DNA from: an uncultured Aggregatibacter sp.
GTDB lineage: Bacteria > Pseudomonadota > Gammaproteobacteria > Enterobacterales > Pasteurellaceae
Reading direction: 5' to 3'
Length of the DNA stretch: 11,209 nt
Assembly: GCF_901873365.1 (NCBI RefSeq)
Contig: NZ_CABFLM010000078.1
Coordinates: 1 to 11,209 of the forward strand
Shown: positions 1-6,633 of the stretch, piece after piece
Numbering within the stretch: the first letter of the stretch is position 1
Layout: each line of letters begins with the position of its first letter
Notes under the pieces: generated by a model
Told to the model about the DNA's origin: nothing
The model's database searches: none
Seen by the model: the letters and a program-made list of their open reading frames with translations, nothing else
Translations under genes and position numbers: made by a program

Positions 1-146
1 AATTAGATATTATCTATATTATTTCATCTTTTATTTTAAATTTTCCTATTTTTGATGGTTGTTTTGGAAAAATAAGAAGAGTTGTTGCATAGTGATTCCG
101 ATTAATAAAAACAATATATGCAAACATCATCAACAGGAGATTTTTT
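1..146. other. AT-rich leader upstream of gdhA
   Basis: This very AT-rich stretch precedes gdhA. I find no convincing pair of -35 and -10 boxes at normal spacing; weak candidates such as TTGTTG (82-87) with TAATAA (103-108) have only a 15-bp spacer. The only clear signal is the ribosome binding site of gdhA, AGGAG at 135-139. The gdhA promoter may lie here in a poorly conserved form. Confidence 0.4.
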
Positions 147-1496
147 ATGTCTAACGCAGTCGCTTCCTTAGAAGCCTTCTTAGCCAAAGTCGAACAACGT
201 GACGGAAACCAACCGGAATTTTTACAAGCGATACGCGAAGTATTCACGTCTATTTGGTCATTCCTTGAGAAAAACCCGAAATACCGCTCTGAAGCCTTAT
301 TAGAACGTTTAGTTGAACCGGAACGCATCATTCAATTCCGCGTAGCATGGACGGATGACAAAGGCCAAGTGCAAGTCAACCGCGCTTTCCGCATTCAATT
401 TAACAGCGCTATCGGTCCTTTCAAAGGTGGAATGCGTTTTCACCCGTCCGTTAACCAATCCATTTTAAAATTCTTAGGTTTTGAGCAAATTTTCAAAAAT
501 GCTTTAACCACATTGCCAATGGGCGGCGCCAAAGGCGGTTCAGACTTCGATCCGAAAGGTAAAAGCGATGCGGAAGTTATGCGTTTCTGCCAAGCCTTAA
601 TGACTGAACTTTATCGCCACATTGGTCCGGACACTGATGTGCCGGCAGGCGATATCGGCGTGGGCGCGCGTGAAGTGGGTTATTTAACCGGCATGATGAA
701 AAAACTCTCTAATCAAACAGGCTGTGTCTTTACCGGAAAAGGCTTGAGTTTCGGCGGTAGCTTAATTCGTCCGGAAGCTACCGGTTATGGTTTGGTCTAT
801 TTCGTGCAAGCCATGCTGGCAGAAAAAGGGCAAGATTTGAAAGGCAAAACCGTTGCGGTTTCCGGCTCCGGTAACGTGGCACAGTATGCCATTGAAAAAG
901 CGATGGCGCTTGGCGCAAAAGTCATTAGCTGTTCCGACTCATCCGGCACCGTTGTGGATGAAGAAGGTTTCACGGCTGAAAAATTAGCCGCTTTAATGGA
1001 CATCAAAAATGTAAAACGCGGTCGTGTAAAAGATTACGCCGATCTCTTTGGCTTGAAATATGTTGCCGGTGCTCGGCCGTGGCATTTAAAAGTCGATATT
1101 GCGCTCCCATGTGCGACCCAAAACGAATTAGAATTAGCCGATGCCCAAATCCTTATCGCCAATGGCGTACAAGTGGTGGCGGAGGGTGCCAATATGCCAA
1201 CGACCATTGAAGCCACCAATGCCTTTATTGACGCCGGCGTACTCTTCGGACCGGGCAAAGCAGCAAATGCAGGCGGCGTTGCCACTTCCGGTTTGGAAAT
1301 GTCGCAAAACGCACAACGTCTAAGTTGGACAAGAGAAGAGGTGGATGCAAAATTACACCGCATTATGTTAGACATTCACGCGAACTGTAAAAAATACGGC
1401 AGCGATGCGCAAGGTAACATCAACTATGTCGTGGGTGCGAACGTCGCCGGTTTCGTTAAAGTGGCTGATGCCATGTTGGCGCAAGGCGTGTATTAA
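147..1496 (+). CDS. gdhA: NADP-specific glutamate dehydrogenase
   Basis: GdhA reductively aminates 2-oxoglutarate with ammonia and NADPH to give glutamate, a main route of ammonium assimilation in the cytoplasm. The 449 residues match the family's full length for the hexameric bacterial enzyme. The N-terminal substrate domain carries PFKGGMRFHP (91-100), the catalytic-lysine motif PMGGAKGGSDFDP (124-136, Lys129) and PAGDIGVGAREVGY (166-179, Asp169). The C-terminal Rossmann domain shows GSGNVAQ (240-246), followed by CSDSSG (262-267), as in NADP-type enzymes. The ATG at 147 is preceded by AGGAG with 7-bp spacing, and the N-terminus aligns with known GdhA proteins, so the start is secure. It is a single-gene unit that converges on cmoA and ends at a shared uptake-signal terminator. 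It contains no perfect uptake signal. Confidence 0.97.
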   Translation: MSNAVASLEAFLAKVEQRDGNQPEFLQAIREVFTSIWSFLEKNPKYRSEALLERLVEPERIIQFRVAWTDDKGQVQVNRAFRIQFNSAIGPFKGGMRFHPSVNQSILKFLGFEQIFKNALTTLPMGGAKGGSDFDPKGKSDAEVMRFCQALMTELYRHIGPDTDVPAGDIGVGAREVGYLTGMMKKLSNQTGCVFTGKGLSFGGSLIRPEATGYGLVYFVQAMLAEKGQDLKGKTVAVSGSGNVAQYAIEKAMALGAKVISCSDSSGTVVDEEGFTAEKLAALMDIKNVKRGRVKDYADLFGLKYVAGARPWHLKVDIALPCATQNELELADAQILIANGVQVVAEGANMPTTIEATNAFIDAGVLFGPGKAANAGGVATSGLEMSQNAQRLSWTREEVDAKLHRIMLDIHANCKKYGSDAQGNINYVVGANVAGFVKVADAMLAQGVY

Positions 1497-1525
1497 TTTT
1501 CAAAATTTTGCTTGAGATGTTAAAG

Positions 1526-1575
1526 AAAAGTGTGGTGGATTTCAAAACACGTTAAAAATCCACCGCACTTTTTTT
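1526..1575. terminator. Bidirectional terminator from opposed uptake signals, gdhA/cmoA
   Basis: A 17-bp stem pairs 1526-1542 with 1556-1572 around a 13-nt loop, with one G-U pair. The right arm holds a perfect uptake signal, ACCGCACTT at 1562-1570. The left arm holds a one-mismatch copy, AAGTGTGGT at 1528-1536, and the mismatch is exactly the G-U position. T-runs follow the stem on the plus strand (1569-1575) and, in the other direction, on the minus strand (complement of 1522-1529). This fits termination of both convergent genes. Confidence 0.85.
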
Positions 1576-1590
1576 ATTTTGAGCTTGCGC

Positions 1591-2313
1591 TTATTTCATC
1601 GCAATCATAGAACCGAAGTTGAAGCATTGGAACCAAAGCTCTACATGAGAAAAACCGACATTTTTTAACCGTGTTTTATGGATTTCAATGCTGTCTGTGC
1701 GCATCACATTTTCAAGTGCGGTGCGTTTTTGGCTCACTTCTAATTCGCTGTAACCGTTGGCGCGTTTAAATTGATGGTGGAGATCAATCAGTAAGTCGTT
1801 GGTTTGCTCGTCTTCAAAACGGAATTTTTCTGACAGCACCAATACGCCGTTTGGATTTAATCCTTGATGAATTTTTTCCAACAACGCCACGCGATCTTGT
1901 GGTGGCAGAAATTGCAGGGTGAAATTCAAAATCACCATCGATGCGTTTTTGATCTCAATGTGGCGAATGTCATCACAAAGAATCTCGACCGGAATATCAC
2001 TGTGGTAGGCGGCGATATGTTGGCGACAACGTTCCACCATCGGTTGGGAATTGTCCACCCCGATAATTTTTACATTCGGTTGGTTGATATGACGACGAGC
2101 GGAAAGGGTCGCCGCCCCACGGGAACAACCTAAATCATAAACGTTGCTGTTTGCCGTTACAAAACGTTCGGCAAGCATACCGATAGCTGTGATGATGTTG
2201 GAATAGCCTGGCACAGAGCGTTGGATCATGTCAGGAAAAACTTCTGCGACGCTTTCGTCAAAGGTAAAATCGCCCAATTTTTCAATGGGCGCAGAGAATA
2301 GGGTATCCTTCAT
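1591..2313 (-). CDS. cmoA: Carboxy-S-adenosyl-L-methionine synthase CmoA
   Basis: CmoA converts S-adenosylmethionine and prephenate to carboxy-SAM, which CmoB uses to make 5-carboxymethoxyuridine at tRNA wobble position 34. The 240 residues follow E. coli CmoA closely along the whole length, from DTLFSAP near the N-terminus to ELWFQCFNFGS near the end. The SAM-binding loop is VYDLGCSRGAAT (58-69), and Arg197 in SQKRTALENV corresponds to the arginine that contacts the carboxylate of carboxy-SAM in the E. coli enzyme. The ATG aligns with the family start, although no good Shine-Dalgarno precedes it. The gene diverges from aspS; a weak minus-strand -10 (TAAAAT, complement of 2354-2359) may serve it. 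CmoB is not in this window. An uptake signal inside the gene is read as Thr-Ala-Leu (198-200), next to Arg197. Confidence 0.95.
   Translation of the reverse strand: MKDTLFSAPIEKLGDFTFDESVAEVFPDMIQRSVPGYSNIITAIGMLAERFVTANSNVYDLGCSRGAATLSARRHINQPNVKIIGVDNSQPMVERCRQHIAAYHSDIPVEILCDDIRHIEIKNASMVILNFTLQFLPPQDRVALLEKIHQGLNPNGVLVLSEKFRFEDEQTNDLLIDLHHQFKRANGYSELEVSQKRTALENVMRTDSIEIHKTRLKNVGFSHVELWFQCFNFGSMIAMK
1714..1722 (+). repeat. DNA uptake signal inside cmoA
   Basis: This is a perfect AAGTGCGGT core. On the coding (minus) strand it is read in the frame ACC GCA CTT, giving Thr198-Ala199-Leu200 of CmoA, where E. coli has Ser-Met-Leu. Confidence 0.9.
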
Positions 2314-2343
2314 ATTTTTTGCGATGCAATGATTTGAAATAAA

Positions 2344-2352
2344 AAGTGCGGT
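2344..2352 (+). repeat. DNA uptake signal between cmoA and aspS
   Basis: A perfect AAGTGCGGT core lies in the 165-bp divergent spacer between cmoA and aspS. It is followed by the AT-rich TATTTTA, as in the extended Haemophilus-type consensus. It lies close to where a cmoA transcript could start. Confidence 0.9.
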
Positions 2353-2399
2353 TATTTTAGAGAAAGTTTTTAACGGCGCAAATAAATTTCGCTTTCCAA

Positions 2400-2428
2400 T
2401 TCAAAAGCCCAGGCAATTTCCGTATAAT
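2400..2428 (+). promoter_or_regulatory. Probable sigma-70 promoter of aspS
   Basis: The -35 candidate TTCAAA (2400-2405, 4 of 6) is followed by a 17-bp spacer and a perfect -10 TATAAT (2423-2428). This would give a 5' untranslated region of about 45 nt before the aspS ATG. A second TATAAT at 2461-2466 is too close to the start codon to be the main -10. Confidence 0.55.
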
Positions 2429-2478
2429 CGGACGGTTAATTTCTCTTTAATGATCTAGAATATAATAAGGAATAAAAA

Positions 2479-4245
2479 ATGATGCGTTCACATTATTGCG
2501 GTGCGTTAAACCGCGCAAATATCGGTCAAGAAGTGACATTAAGCGGTTGGGTTCATCGCCGCCGCGATTTAGGTGGGTTAATCTTTATTGATATGCGCGA
2601 TCGTGACGGCATCGTGCAAGTGTGTTTCGACCCGAAATACCAAGACGCCTTGACCGCGGCTGCCGGTTTGCGTAACGAATTTTGTATTCAAATCAAAGGT
2701 GAAGTGATTGCTCGCCCGGACAACCAAATCAATAAAAACATGGCGACCGGTGAAGTGGAAGTCTTGGCAAAAGCCTTGAAAATTTACAACGCTTCCGATG
2801 TGTTGCCGTTAGACTTCAACCAAAACAACACGGAAGAACAACGCTTAAAATACCGTTATTTGGATTTACGTCGCCCGGAAATGGCGCAACGTTTGAAAAC
2901 CCGTGCAAAAATCACCAGCTTTGTGCGTCGTTTCATGGATGACAACGGCTTCTTAGATATTGAAACGCCAATGCTTACCAAAGCCACACCGGAAGGTGCG
3001 CGTGACTATTTAGTGCCAAGCCGTGTGCATAAAGGCAAATTCTATGCCTTGCCACAATCACCACAGCTTTTCAAACAGTTGCTCATGATGTCCGGTTTTG
3101 ATCGTTATTATCAAATCGTGAAATGTTTCCGTGATGAAGATTTGCGTGCGGATCGTCAACCGGAATTTACCCAAATCGATGTGGAAACCTCTTTCTTAAC
3201 CGCACCGGAAGTGCGTGAAATTATGGAACGCATGGTGCACGGTTTATGGCAAAACATCATTGGTGTGGATTTAGGCAAATTCCCTGTGATGACTTGGCAC
3301 GAAGCGATGAATCGCTTTGGTTCCGACAAACCGGATTTGCGTAACCCACTTGAATTAGTCGATGTTGCAGACATCGTTAAAGAGGTAGATTTCAAAGTGT
3401 TCCAAGGCCCGGCCAATGATCCGAACGGTCGTGTGGCGGTCATTCGCGTACCAAATGGCAGCGAAATTACGCGTAAACAAATTGATGAATACACTCAATT
3501 TGTTGGTATCTACGGTGCAAAAGGTTTGGCTTGGGCGAAAGTGAATAATATCAATGCGGGACTTGAAGGCGTTCAAAGCCCGATTGCGAAATTCTTAACT
3601 GAAGATGTATGGAAAGCGTTAGCAGAACGTGTGAAAGCACAAAACGGCGATATCTTGTTCTTCGGCGCAGACAAATGGCAAACCACCACCGATGCTATGG
3701 GTGCATTGCGTTTGAAACTGGGGCGTGATCTCGGTTTAACCCGTTTAGACGAATGGCAACCGCTTTGGGTGATCGATTTCCCTATGTTTGAACGTGATGA
3801 TGAAGGCAATTTGGCGGCAATGCACCACCCATTTACATCGCCGCGTGATTTCACACCGGAACAATTGGAAGCGGATCCAACAACTGCCGTGGCGAATGCT
3901 TACGATATGGTCATTAACGGCTATGAAGTAGGTGGCGGTTCTGTACGTATTTTCGATCCAAAAATGCAACAAACCGTATTCCGCATTCTTGGCATCAACG
4001 AACAAGAACAACGCGAAAAATTTGGCTTCTTGTTGGATGCATTGAAATTCGGCACACCGCCACACGCAGGTTTGGCGTTCGGTTTAGACCGTTTAACTAT
4101 GCTCTTAACCGGAACCGAAAATATTCGTGATGTGATTGCATTCCCGAAAACGACGGCAGCGGCGTGCTTAATGACCGAAGCGCCAAGTTTTGCGAATCCA
4201 CAGGCGTTGGCAGAATTAAGTATTCAGGTTGTAAAAGCTGAGTAA
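2479..4245 (+). CDS. aspS: Aspartyl-tRNA synthetase
   Basis: AspS charges tRNA-Asp with aspartate using ATP in the cytoplasm. The 588 residues match the bacterial type (E. coli 590). The N-terminal OB-fold anticodon-binding domain covers about 1-105 (SGWVHRRRDLGGLIFIDMRD, 22-41). The class II core shows LPQSPQLFKQ (191-200), motif 2 FRDEDLRADRQPEFTQ (217-232), GYEVGGGS (481-488) and motif 3 GLAFGLDRL (531-539). The bacterial GAD insertion lies at about 290-420. Two ATGs are adjacent at 2479 and 2482. AAGGAA (2467-2472) is better spaced for the first, while the second aligns with the E. coli Met; either is possible. It appears to be transcribed alone, with a terminator about 70 bp downstream, and it contains no perfect uptake signal. 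Confidence 0.98.
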   Translation: MMRSHYCGALNRANIGQEVTLSGWVHRRRDLGGLIFIDMRDRDGIVQVCFDPKYQDALTAAAGLRNEFCIQIKGEVIARPDNQINKNMATGEVEVLAKALKIYNASDVLPLDFNQNNTEEQRLKYRYLDLRRPEMAQRLKTRAKITSFVRRFMDDNGFLDIETPMLTKATPEGARDYLVPSRVHKGKFYALPQSPQLFKQLLMMSGFDRYYQIVKCFRDEDLRADRQPEFTQIDVETSFLTAPEVREIMERMVHGLWQNIIGVDLGKFPVMTWHEAMNRFGSDKPDLRNPLELVDVADIVKEVDFKVFQGPANDPNGRVAVIRVPNGSEITRKQIDEYTQFVGIYGAKGLAWAKVNNINAGLEGVQSPIAKFLTEDVWKALAERVKAQNGDILFFGADKWQTTTDAMGALRLKLGRDLGLTRLDEWQPLWVIDFPMFERDDEGNLAAMHHPFTSPRDFTPEQLEADPTTAVANAYDMVINGYEVGGGSVRIFDPKMQQTVFRILGINEQEQREKFGFLLDALKFGTPPHAGLAFGLDRLTMLLTGTENIRDVIAFPKTTAAACLMTEAPSFANPQALAELSIQVVKAE

Positions 4246-4264
4246 TGTTGAAATTTGAATAATA

Positions 4265-4273
4265 AAGTGCGGT
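4265..4273 (+). repeat. DNA uptake signal after aspS
   Basis: A perfect AAGTGCGGT core lies 20 bp after the aspS stop codon. It is not paired with an opposed copy, and the true terminator is the separate hairpin that starts at 4313. Confidence 0.9.
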
Positions 4274-4312
4274 GTCTTTTTTGATTGAATTATGAAACAA
4301 AGAAGACCAATG

Positions 4313-4358
4313 AGCTATATTTTAGTAATGTTATTCATGACTGAAATATAGCTTTTTT
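4313..4358 (+). terminator. Rho-independent terminator of aspS
   Basis: A 13-bp stem pairs 4313-4325 with 4341-4353, with one G-U pair, around a 15-nt loop. A run of six T follows (4353-4358). The core arms are AGCTATATTT and AAATATAGCT. It has no A-run on the upstream side, so it should act mainly on the aspS transcript. Confidence 0.8.
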
Positions 4359-4394
4359 ATCACTTGAAATATCGTTATTTTTCAATAGCATAGA

Positions 4395-4427
<33 letters not shown>

Positions 4428-4576
4428 GAATAAGAATTATAATAAATAATATGGATAATAAGCCTAAAATGGTTGTGGAATAATAAATTTCTCGTTAGAA
4501 TTGTGCGAATTAAGTCACACTTTCATGTAAGATATGTTACACAATGTAAAATTTATGTAATAAAAATGTTAAGTAA

Positions 4577-4605
4577 ATGACTTGCTTTAGATTTCTTGCT
4601 ATAAT
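4577..4605 (+). promoter_or_regulatory. Extended -10 promoter of the 4-TM membrane protein gene
   Basis: The -35 candidate ATGACT (4577-4582, 4 of 6), a 17-bp spacer and the perfect extended -10 TGCTATAAT (4597-4605) form the best promoter in the window. Transcription should start near 4612, leaving about 50 nt before the ATG at 4664. The palindrome CGATTT-GCA-AAATCG (4606-4620) sits directly on the expected start point and could be an operator or a small 5' hairpin. Confidence 0.65.
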
Positions 4606-4663
4606 CGATTTGCAAAATCGTTTCAATACAAAAGCCAAAATAACTAGAATAAGATTAAACAAT

Positions 4664-5029
4664 ATGAAAAAGCCGCGTTCTATCCCGATTATTTGTTGGA
4701 CTAATATCATTATTAATTATCTTATTGTATTAGGACTCACCTTAATTGTGCTTGCTCTTGGCGACTCCTTTATTCAGTCCAGCGCTCTGCTTTTTATGCC
4801 TTATTTAAATTTTGTCGTCATTTTCTTCCTCAATAAAAACATCTTACACGGCCGACATTGGGCGAGAGATATTTTTATTGCGTGGCTGCTTGCCGTTGAT
4901 GTGTTGGTTTATGTGTTGTTTGAGAATATTCCTATCACAATGGGTCATGTCTTGTTGTTAATTGTTAATCTTATTTGTTTATTTCACCCTTCTGCAAATG
5001 TATTTTTTCACTCAAAAAATACTGAATAG
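4664..5029 (+). CDS. Small four-helix membrane protein, function unknown
   Basis: I do not recognise a named family. From the ATG at 4664 the protein has 121 residues, starting with the basic MKKPR and followed by four hydrophobic segments at about 8-32, 36-56, 69-87 and 89-108, so it is probably an inner-membrane protein. The loop before the third helix reads GRHWARD (63-69), similar to the G-R-N-W-A-R pattern often seen in small four-helix membrane proteins. The reading frame stays open up to an ATG at 4577, but that start would place the strong extended -10 box inside the gene and would add a polar, non-conserved-looking leader, so I prefer 4664. The ribosome binding site is weak (AAGA near 4651). 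The following NRAMP-like gene is 266 bp away with its own likely promoter, so a shared function is not implied. Confidence 0.7.
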   Translation: MKKPRSIPIICWTNIIINYLIVLGLTLIVLALGDSFIQSSALLFMPYLNFVVIFFLNKNILHGRHWARDIFIAWLLAVDVLVYVLFENIPITMGHVLLLIVNLICLFHPSANVFFHSKNTE

Positions 5030-5180
5030 CACCATCGTCTCTTGAATCTCTCAATCAGGCGTACCGTGAATATAAATTTTATATGACTTTGTTAAAAATT
5101 TTATTCACTGTCATTCGTCAAGTTAGCAAGATTTATCCGTTTTTAATCTCTCATTTTTTGGAATAAAATGCTGATTTTTA

Positions 5181-5216
5181 AAAAAACAAAGTTTTTTATC
5201 TTTTGCTTTGTTTTTT
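5181..5216. terminator. Possible terminator hairpin before the NRAMP-like gene
   Basis: AAAAAACAAAG (5181-5191) pairs perfectly with CTTTGTTTTTT (5206-5216) across a 14-nt loop. The stem is almost all A-T pairs, so it is weak, but the A-run and T-run flanks are those of a terminator. It could end the membrane-protein transcript, about 150 nt past its stop codon. Confidence 0.4.
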
Positions 5217-5233
5217 CTTATTGCTGGGTTCAC

Positions 5234-5262
5234 TTTACTCTAGATGAAAATTCTATTATAAA
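5234..5262 (+). promoter_or_regulatory. Probable promoter of the NRAMP-like gene
   Basis: TTTACT (5234-5239, 4 of 6), a 17-bp spacer and TATAAA (5257-5262, 5 of 6) give a plausible sigma-70 promoter with a short leader of about 27 nt. I see no convincing Fur or MntR operator around it. Confidence 0.45.
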
Positions 5263-5295
5263 TACGCACCTTTCTATCATTTAAAGAGACATTTT

Positions 5296-6564
5296 ATGAG
5301 TGAACCAATCAATCAAGTTGAAAAATCTACATGGGCGAGTAAATTCTCTGCCTTAGGTCCCGGAATCGTCATGGCATCTGCTGCCGTTGGCGGTTCGCAT
5401 ATTATCGCGTCCACCCAAGCCGGTGCGATTTATGGCTGGGAATTAGTGAGCATCGTAATTCTTGCGAATTTATTCAAATATCCTTTCTTCCGTTTCGGTG
5501 TGCAATATACCTTAGATACCGGCAATACCTTGTTGGAAGGTTACCGCCAAAAAGGTAAATTTTATTTGTGGCTATTCCTTGCATTAAATATTTTTGCCAC
5601 CGTGATTAACACCGCCGCGGTAGGTTTATTAACCGCAGCCATTTTAACTTTTGTGATCCCTATTCCATTGCCAATGCCGGTCCTCAGTTTATTGGTGATC
5701 GGTGTCACAACCGGTATTTTACTGTTAGGGAAATATCGCTTATTAGACAGCTTATCCAAAATCATCATGATCGCCTTAACTGTGACAACAGTCAGTGCCG
5801 TGGTGATTGCATTCATGCGTAACGGTATGCAAGGTGTCGCACCGGCAGATTTCGTTGCGCCTTCCCCGTGGGAATTAAGCAAATTGGCATTTTTAGTGGC
5901 ATTAATGGGCTGGATGCCGGCGCCGATTGAAATTTCTGCCATTAACTCCATGTGGGTGGTGGCAAAACGTCGTTTGACCAAAGTGTCTTATCAAGACGGT
6001 TTGTTTGACTTCAACGTAGGTTACATTGGTACGGCGATTTTAGCGGTTGTATTCTTGGCGCTTGGCGCATTGGTACAATTCGGTTCACCTGAAACCGTAG
6101 AAATGGTGGGTGGTAAATATATCGCACAATTAATCAATATGTATGCCAGTACCATCGGTGAATGGGCGCGTTTATTGATTGCAGTGATTGCCTTCATGTG
6201 TATGTTTGGCACAACTATCACCGTTATCGACGGCTATTCCCGTACCAACGTTGAATCCTTGCGTTTATTGCTTGGTAAACACGAAAGCACCGTAAAAACC
6301 TTAAACATTGCCATGGTGCTTGCCGCGGTCTCCGGTTTAGCCATTATTTTCTATTTTAATAACGCCGTTGGTCCAATGTTGAAATTCGCGATGATTGCAT
6401 CCTTTGTTTCTGCGCCGGTGTTTGCATGGTTGAACTTATCCTTAACCATGAAAGCGAAACACAGCGTGAAAGGCGGATTATTGTGGTTATCCTTTATCGG
6501 CTTATTCTACCTAACCGCGTTTGCCGCACTCTTTATTGCACAGCAAGCCGGCTGGTTAGGCTAA
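5296..6564 (+). CDS. Divergent NRAMP-family transporter
   Basis: The protein has 422 residues and about eleven hydrophobic helices, and it follows the NRAMP (MntH-like, LeuT-fold) pattern. The signature of helix 1 is recognisable: GPG (21-23) and QAGAIYGWEL (41-50) flank the region that is DPGN in true Mn/Fe carriers. Here that region reads GGSH (32-35), so both liganding residues, Asp and Asn, are replaced. In helix 6 the canonical MPH is MPA (207-209, within GWMPAP). Helices 7-8 keep SPETVEM and VIDGYSR. The substrate is therefore unlikely to be handled as in MntH, and I do not assign the mntH symbol. AAAGAGA (5283-5289) is a moderate ribosome binding site for the ATG. The gene is flanked by its own promoter and a strong terminator, and it interrupts the usual aspS-nudB order. 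Confidence 0.85.
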   Translation: MSEPINQVEKSTWASKFSALGPGIVMASAAVGGSHIIASTQAGAIYGWELVSIVILANLFKYPFFRFGVQYTLDTGNTLLEGYRQKGKFYLWLFLALNIFATVINTAAVGLLTAAILTFVIPIPLPMPVLSLLVIGVTTGILLLGKYRLLDSLSKIIMIALTVTTVSAVVIAFMRNGMQGVAPADFVAPSPWELSKLAFLVALMGWMPAPIEISAINSMWVVAKRRLTKVSYQDGLFDFNVGYIGTAILAVVFLALGALVQFGSPETVEMVGGKYIAQLINMYASTIGEWARLLIAVIAFMCMFGTTITVIDGYSRTNVESLRLLLGKHESTVKTLNIAMVLAAVSGLAIIFYFNNAVGPMLKFAMIASFVSAPVFAWLNLSLTMKAKHSVKGGLLWLSFIGLFYLTAFAALFIAQQAGWLG

Positions 6565-6581
6565 AAATTTCTCTAAAAACG

Positions 6582-6621
6582 ACCGCACTTTAAGGACTTC
6601 TTTAAAGTGCGGTTCTTTTTT
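6582..6621 (+). terminator. Terminator from two opposed perfect uptake signals
   Basis: ACCGCACTTTAA (6582-6593) pairs perfectly with TTAAAGTGCGGT (6602-6613); a further G-U and G-C pair closes a four-base loop, ACTT (6596-6599). A T-run follows (6616-6621). Each arm contains a perfect uptake core, at 6582-6590 (reverse) and 6605-6613 (forward). It lies 17 bp after the stop codon of the NRAMP-like gene and ends only 12 bp before the first possible start of nudB. Confidence 0.9.
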
Positions 6622-6633
6622 ACGTTGTTTTAA

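Larger units (their letters stand above)
5030..5295. other. AT-rich spacer upstream of the NRAMP-like gene
   Basis: This 266-bp spacer contains a perfect AT palindrome (ATATAAA-T-TTTATAT, 5070-5084), a 27-codon open frame (5083-5166) of doubtful status, a hairpin with T-rich arms (5181-5216) and the likely promoter of the NRAMP-like gene. No uptake signal occurs here. Confidence 0.6.

Noticed and set aside
4292..4351. A 19-codon frame starting MKQRRPMSYI
   Set aside because: It lies across the aspS terminator stem, has no ribosome binding site, and ends inside the right arm of the hairpin.
4502..4519. TGTGC...TCACA looks like a CRP site
   Set aside because: The half-sites are separated by 8 bp instead of 6, and the left half lacks the consensus A.
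4577..4663. N-terminal extension of the membrane protein from ATG 4577
   Set aside because: The extension contains a full extended -10 promoter, and the ATG itself forms the -35 box; the basic start followed by a helix at 4664 is more typical.
5042..5054. TTGA-N5-TCAA looks like an FNR box
   Set aside because: FNR needs TTGAT-N4-ATCAA, that is six bases between TTGA and TCAA; here there are five.
5070..5084. Perfect AT palindrome ATATAAA-T-TTTATAT as an operator
   Set aside because: It is made only of A and T in a very AT-rich spacer, so chance is likely, and no promoter is placed next to it.
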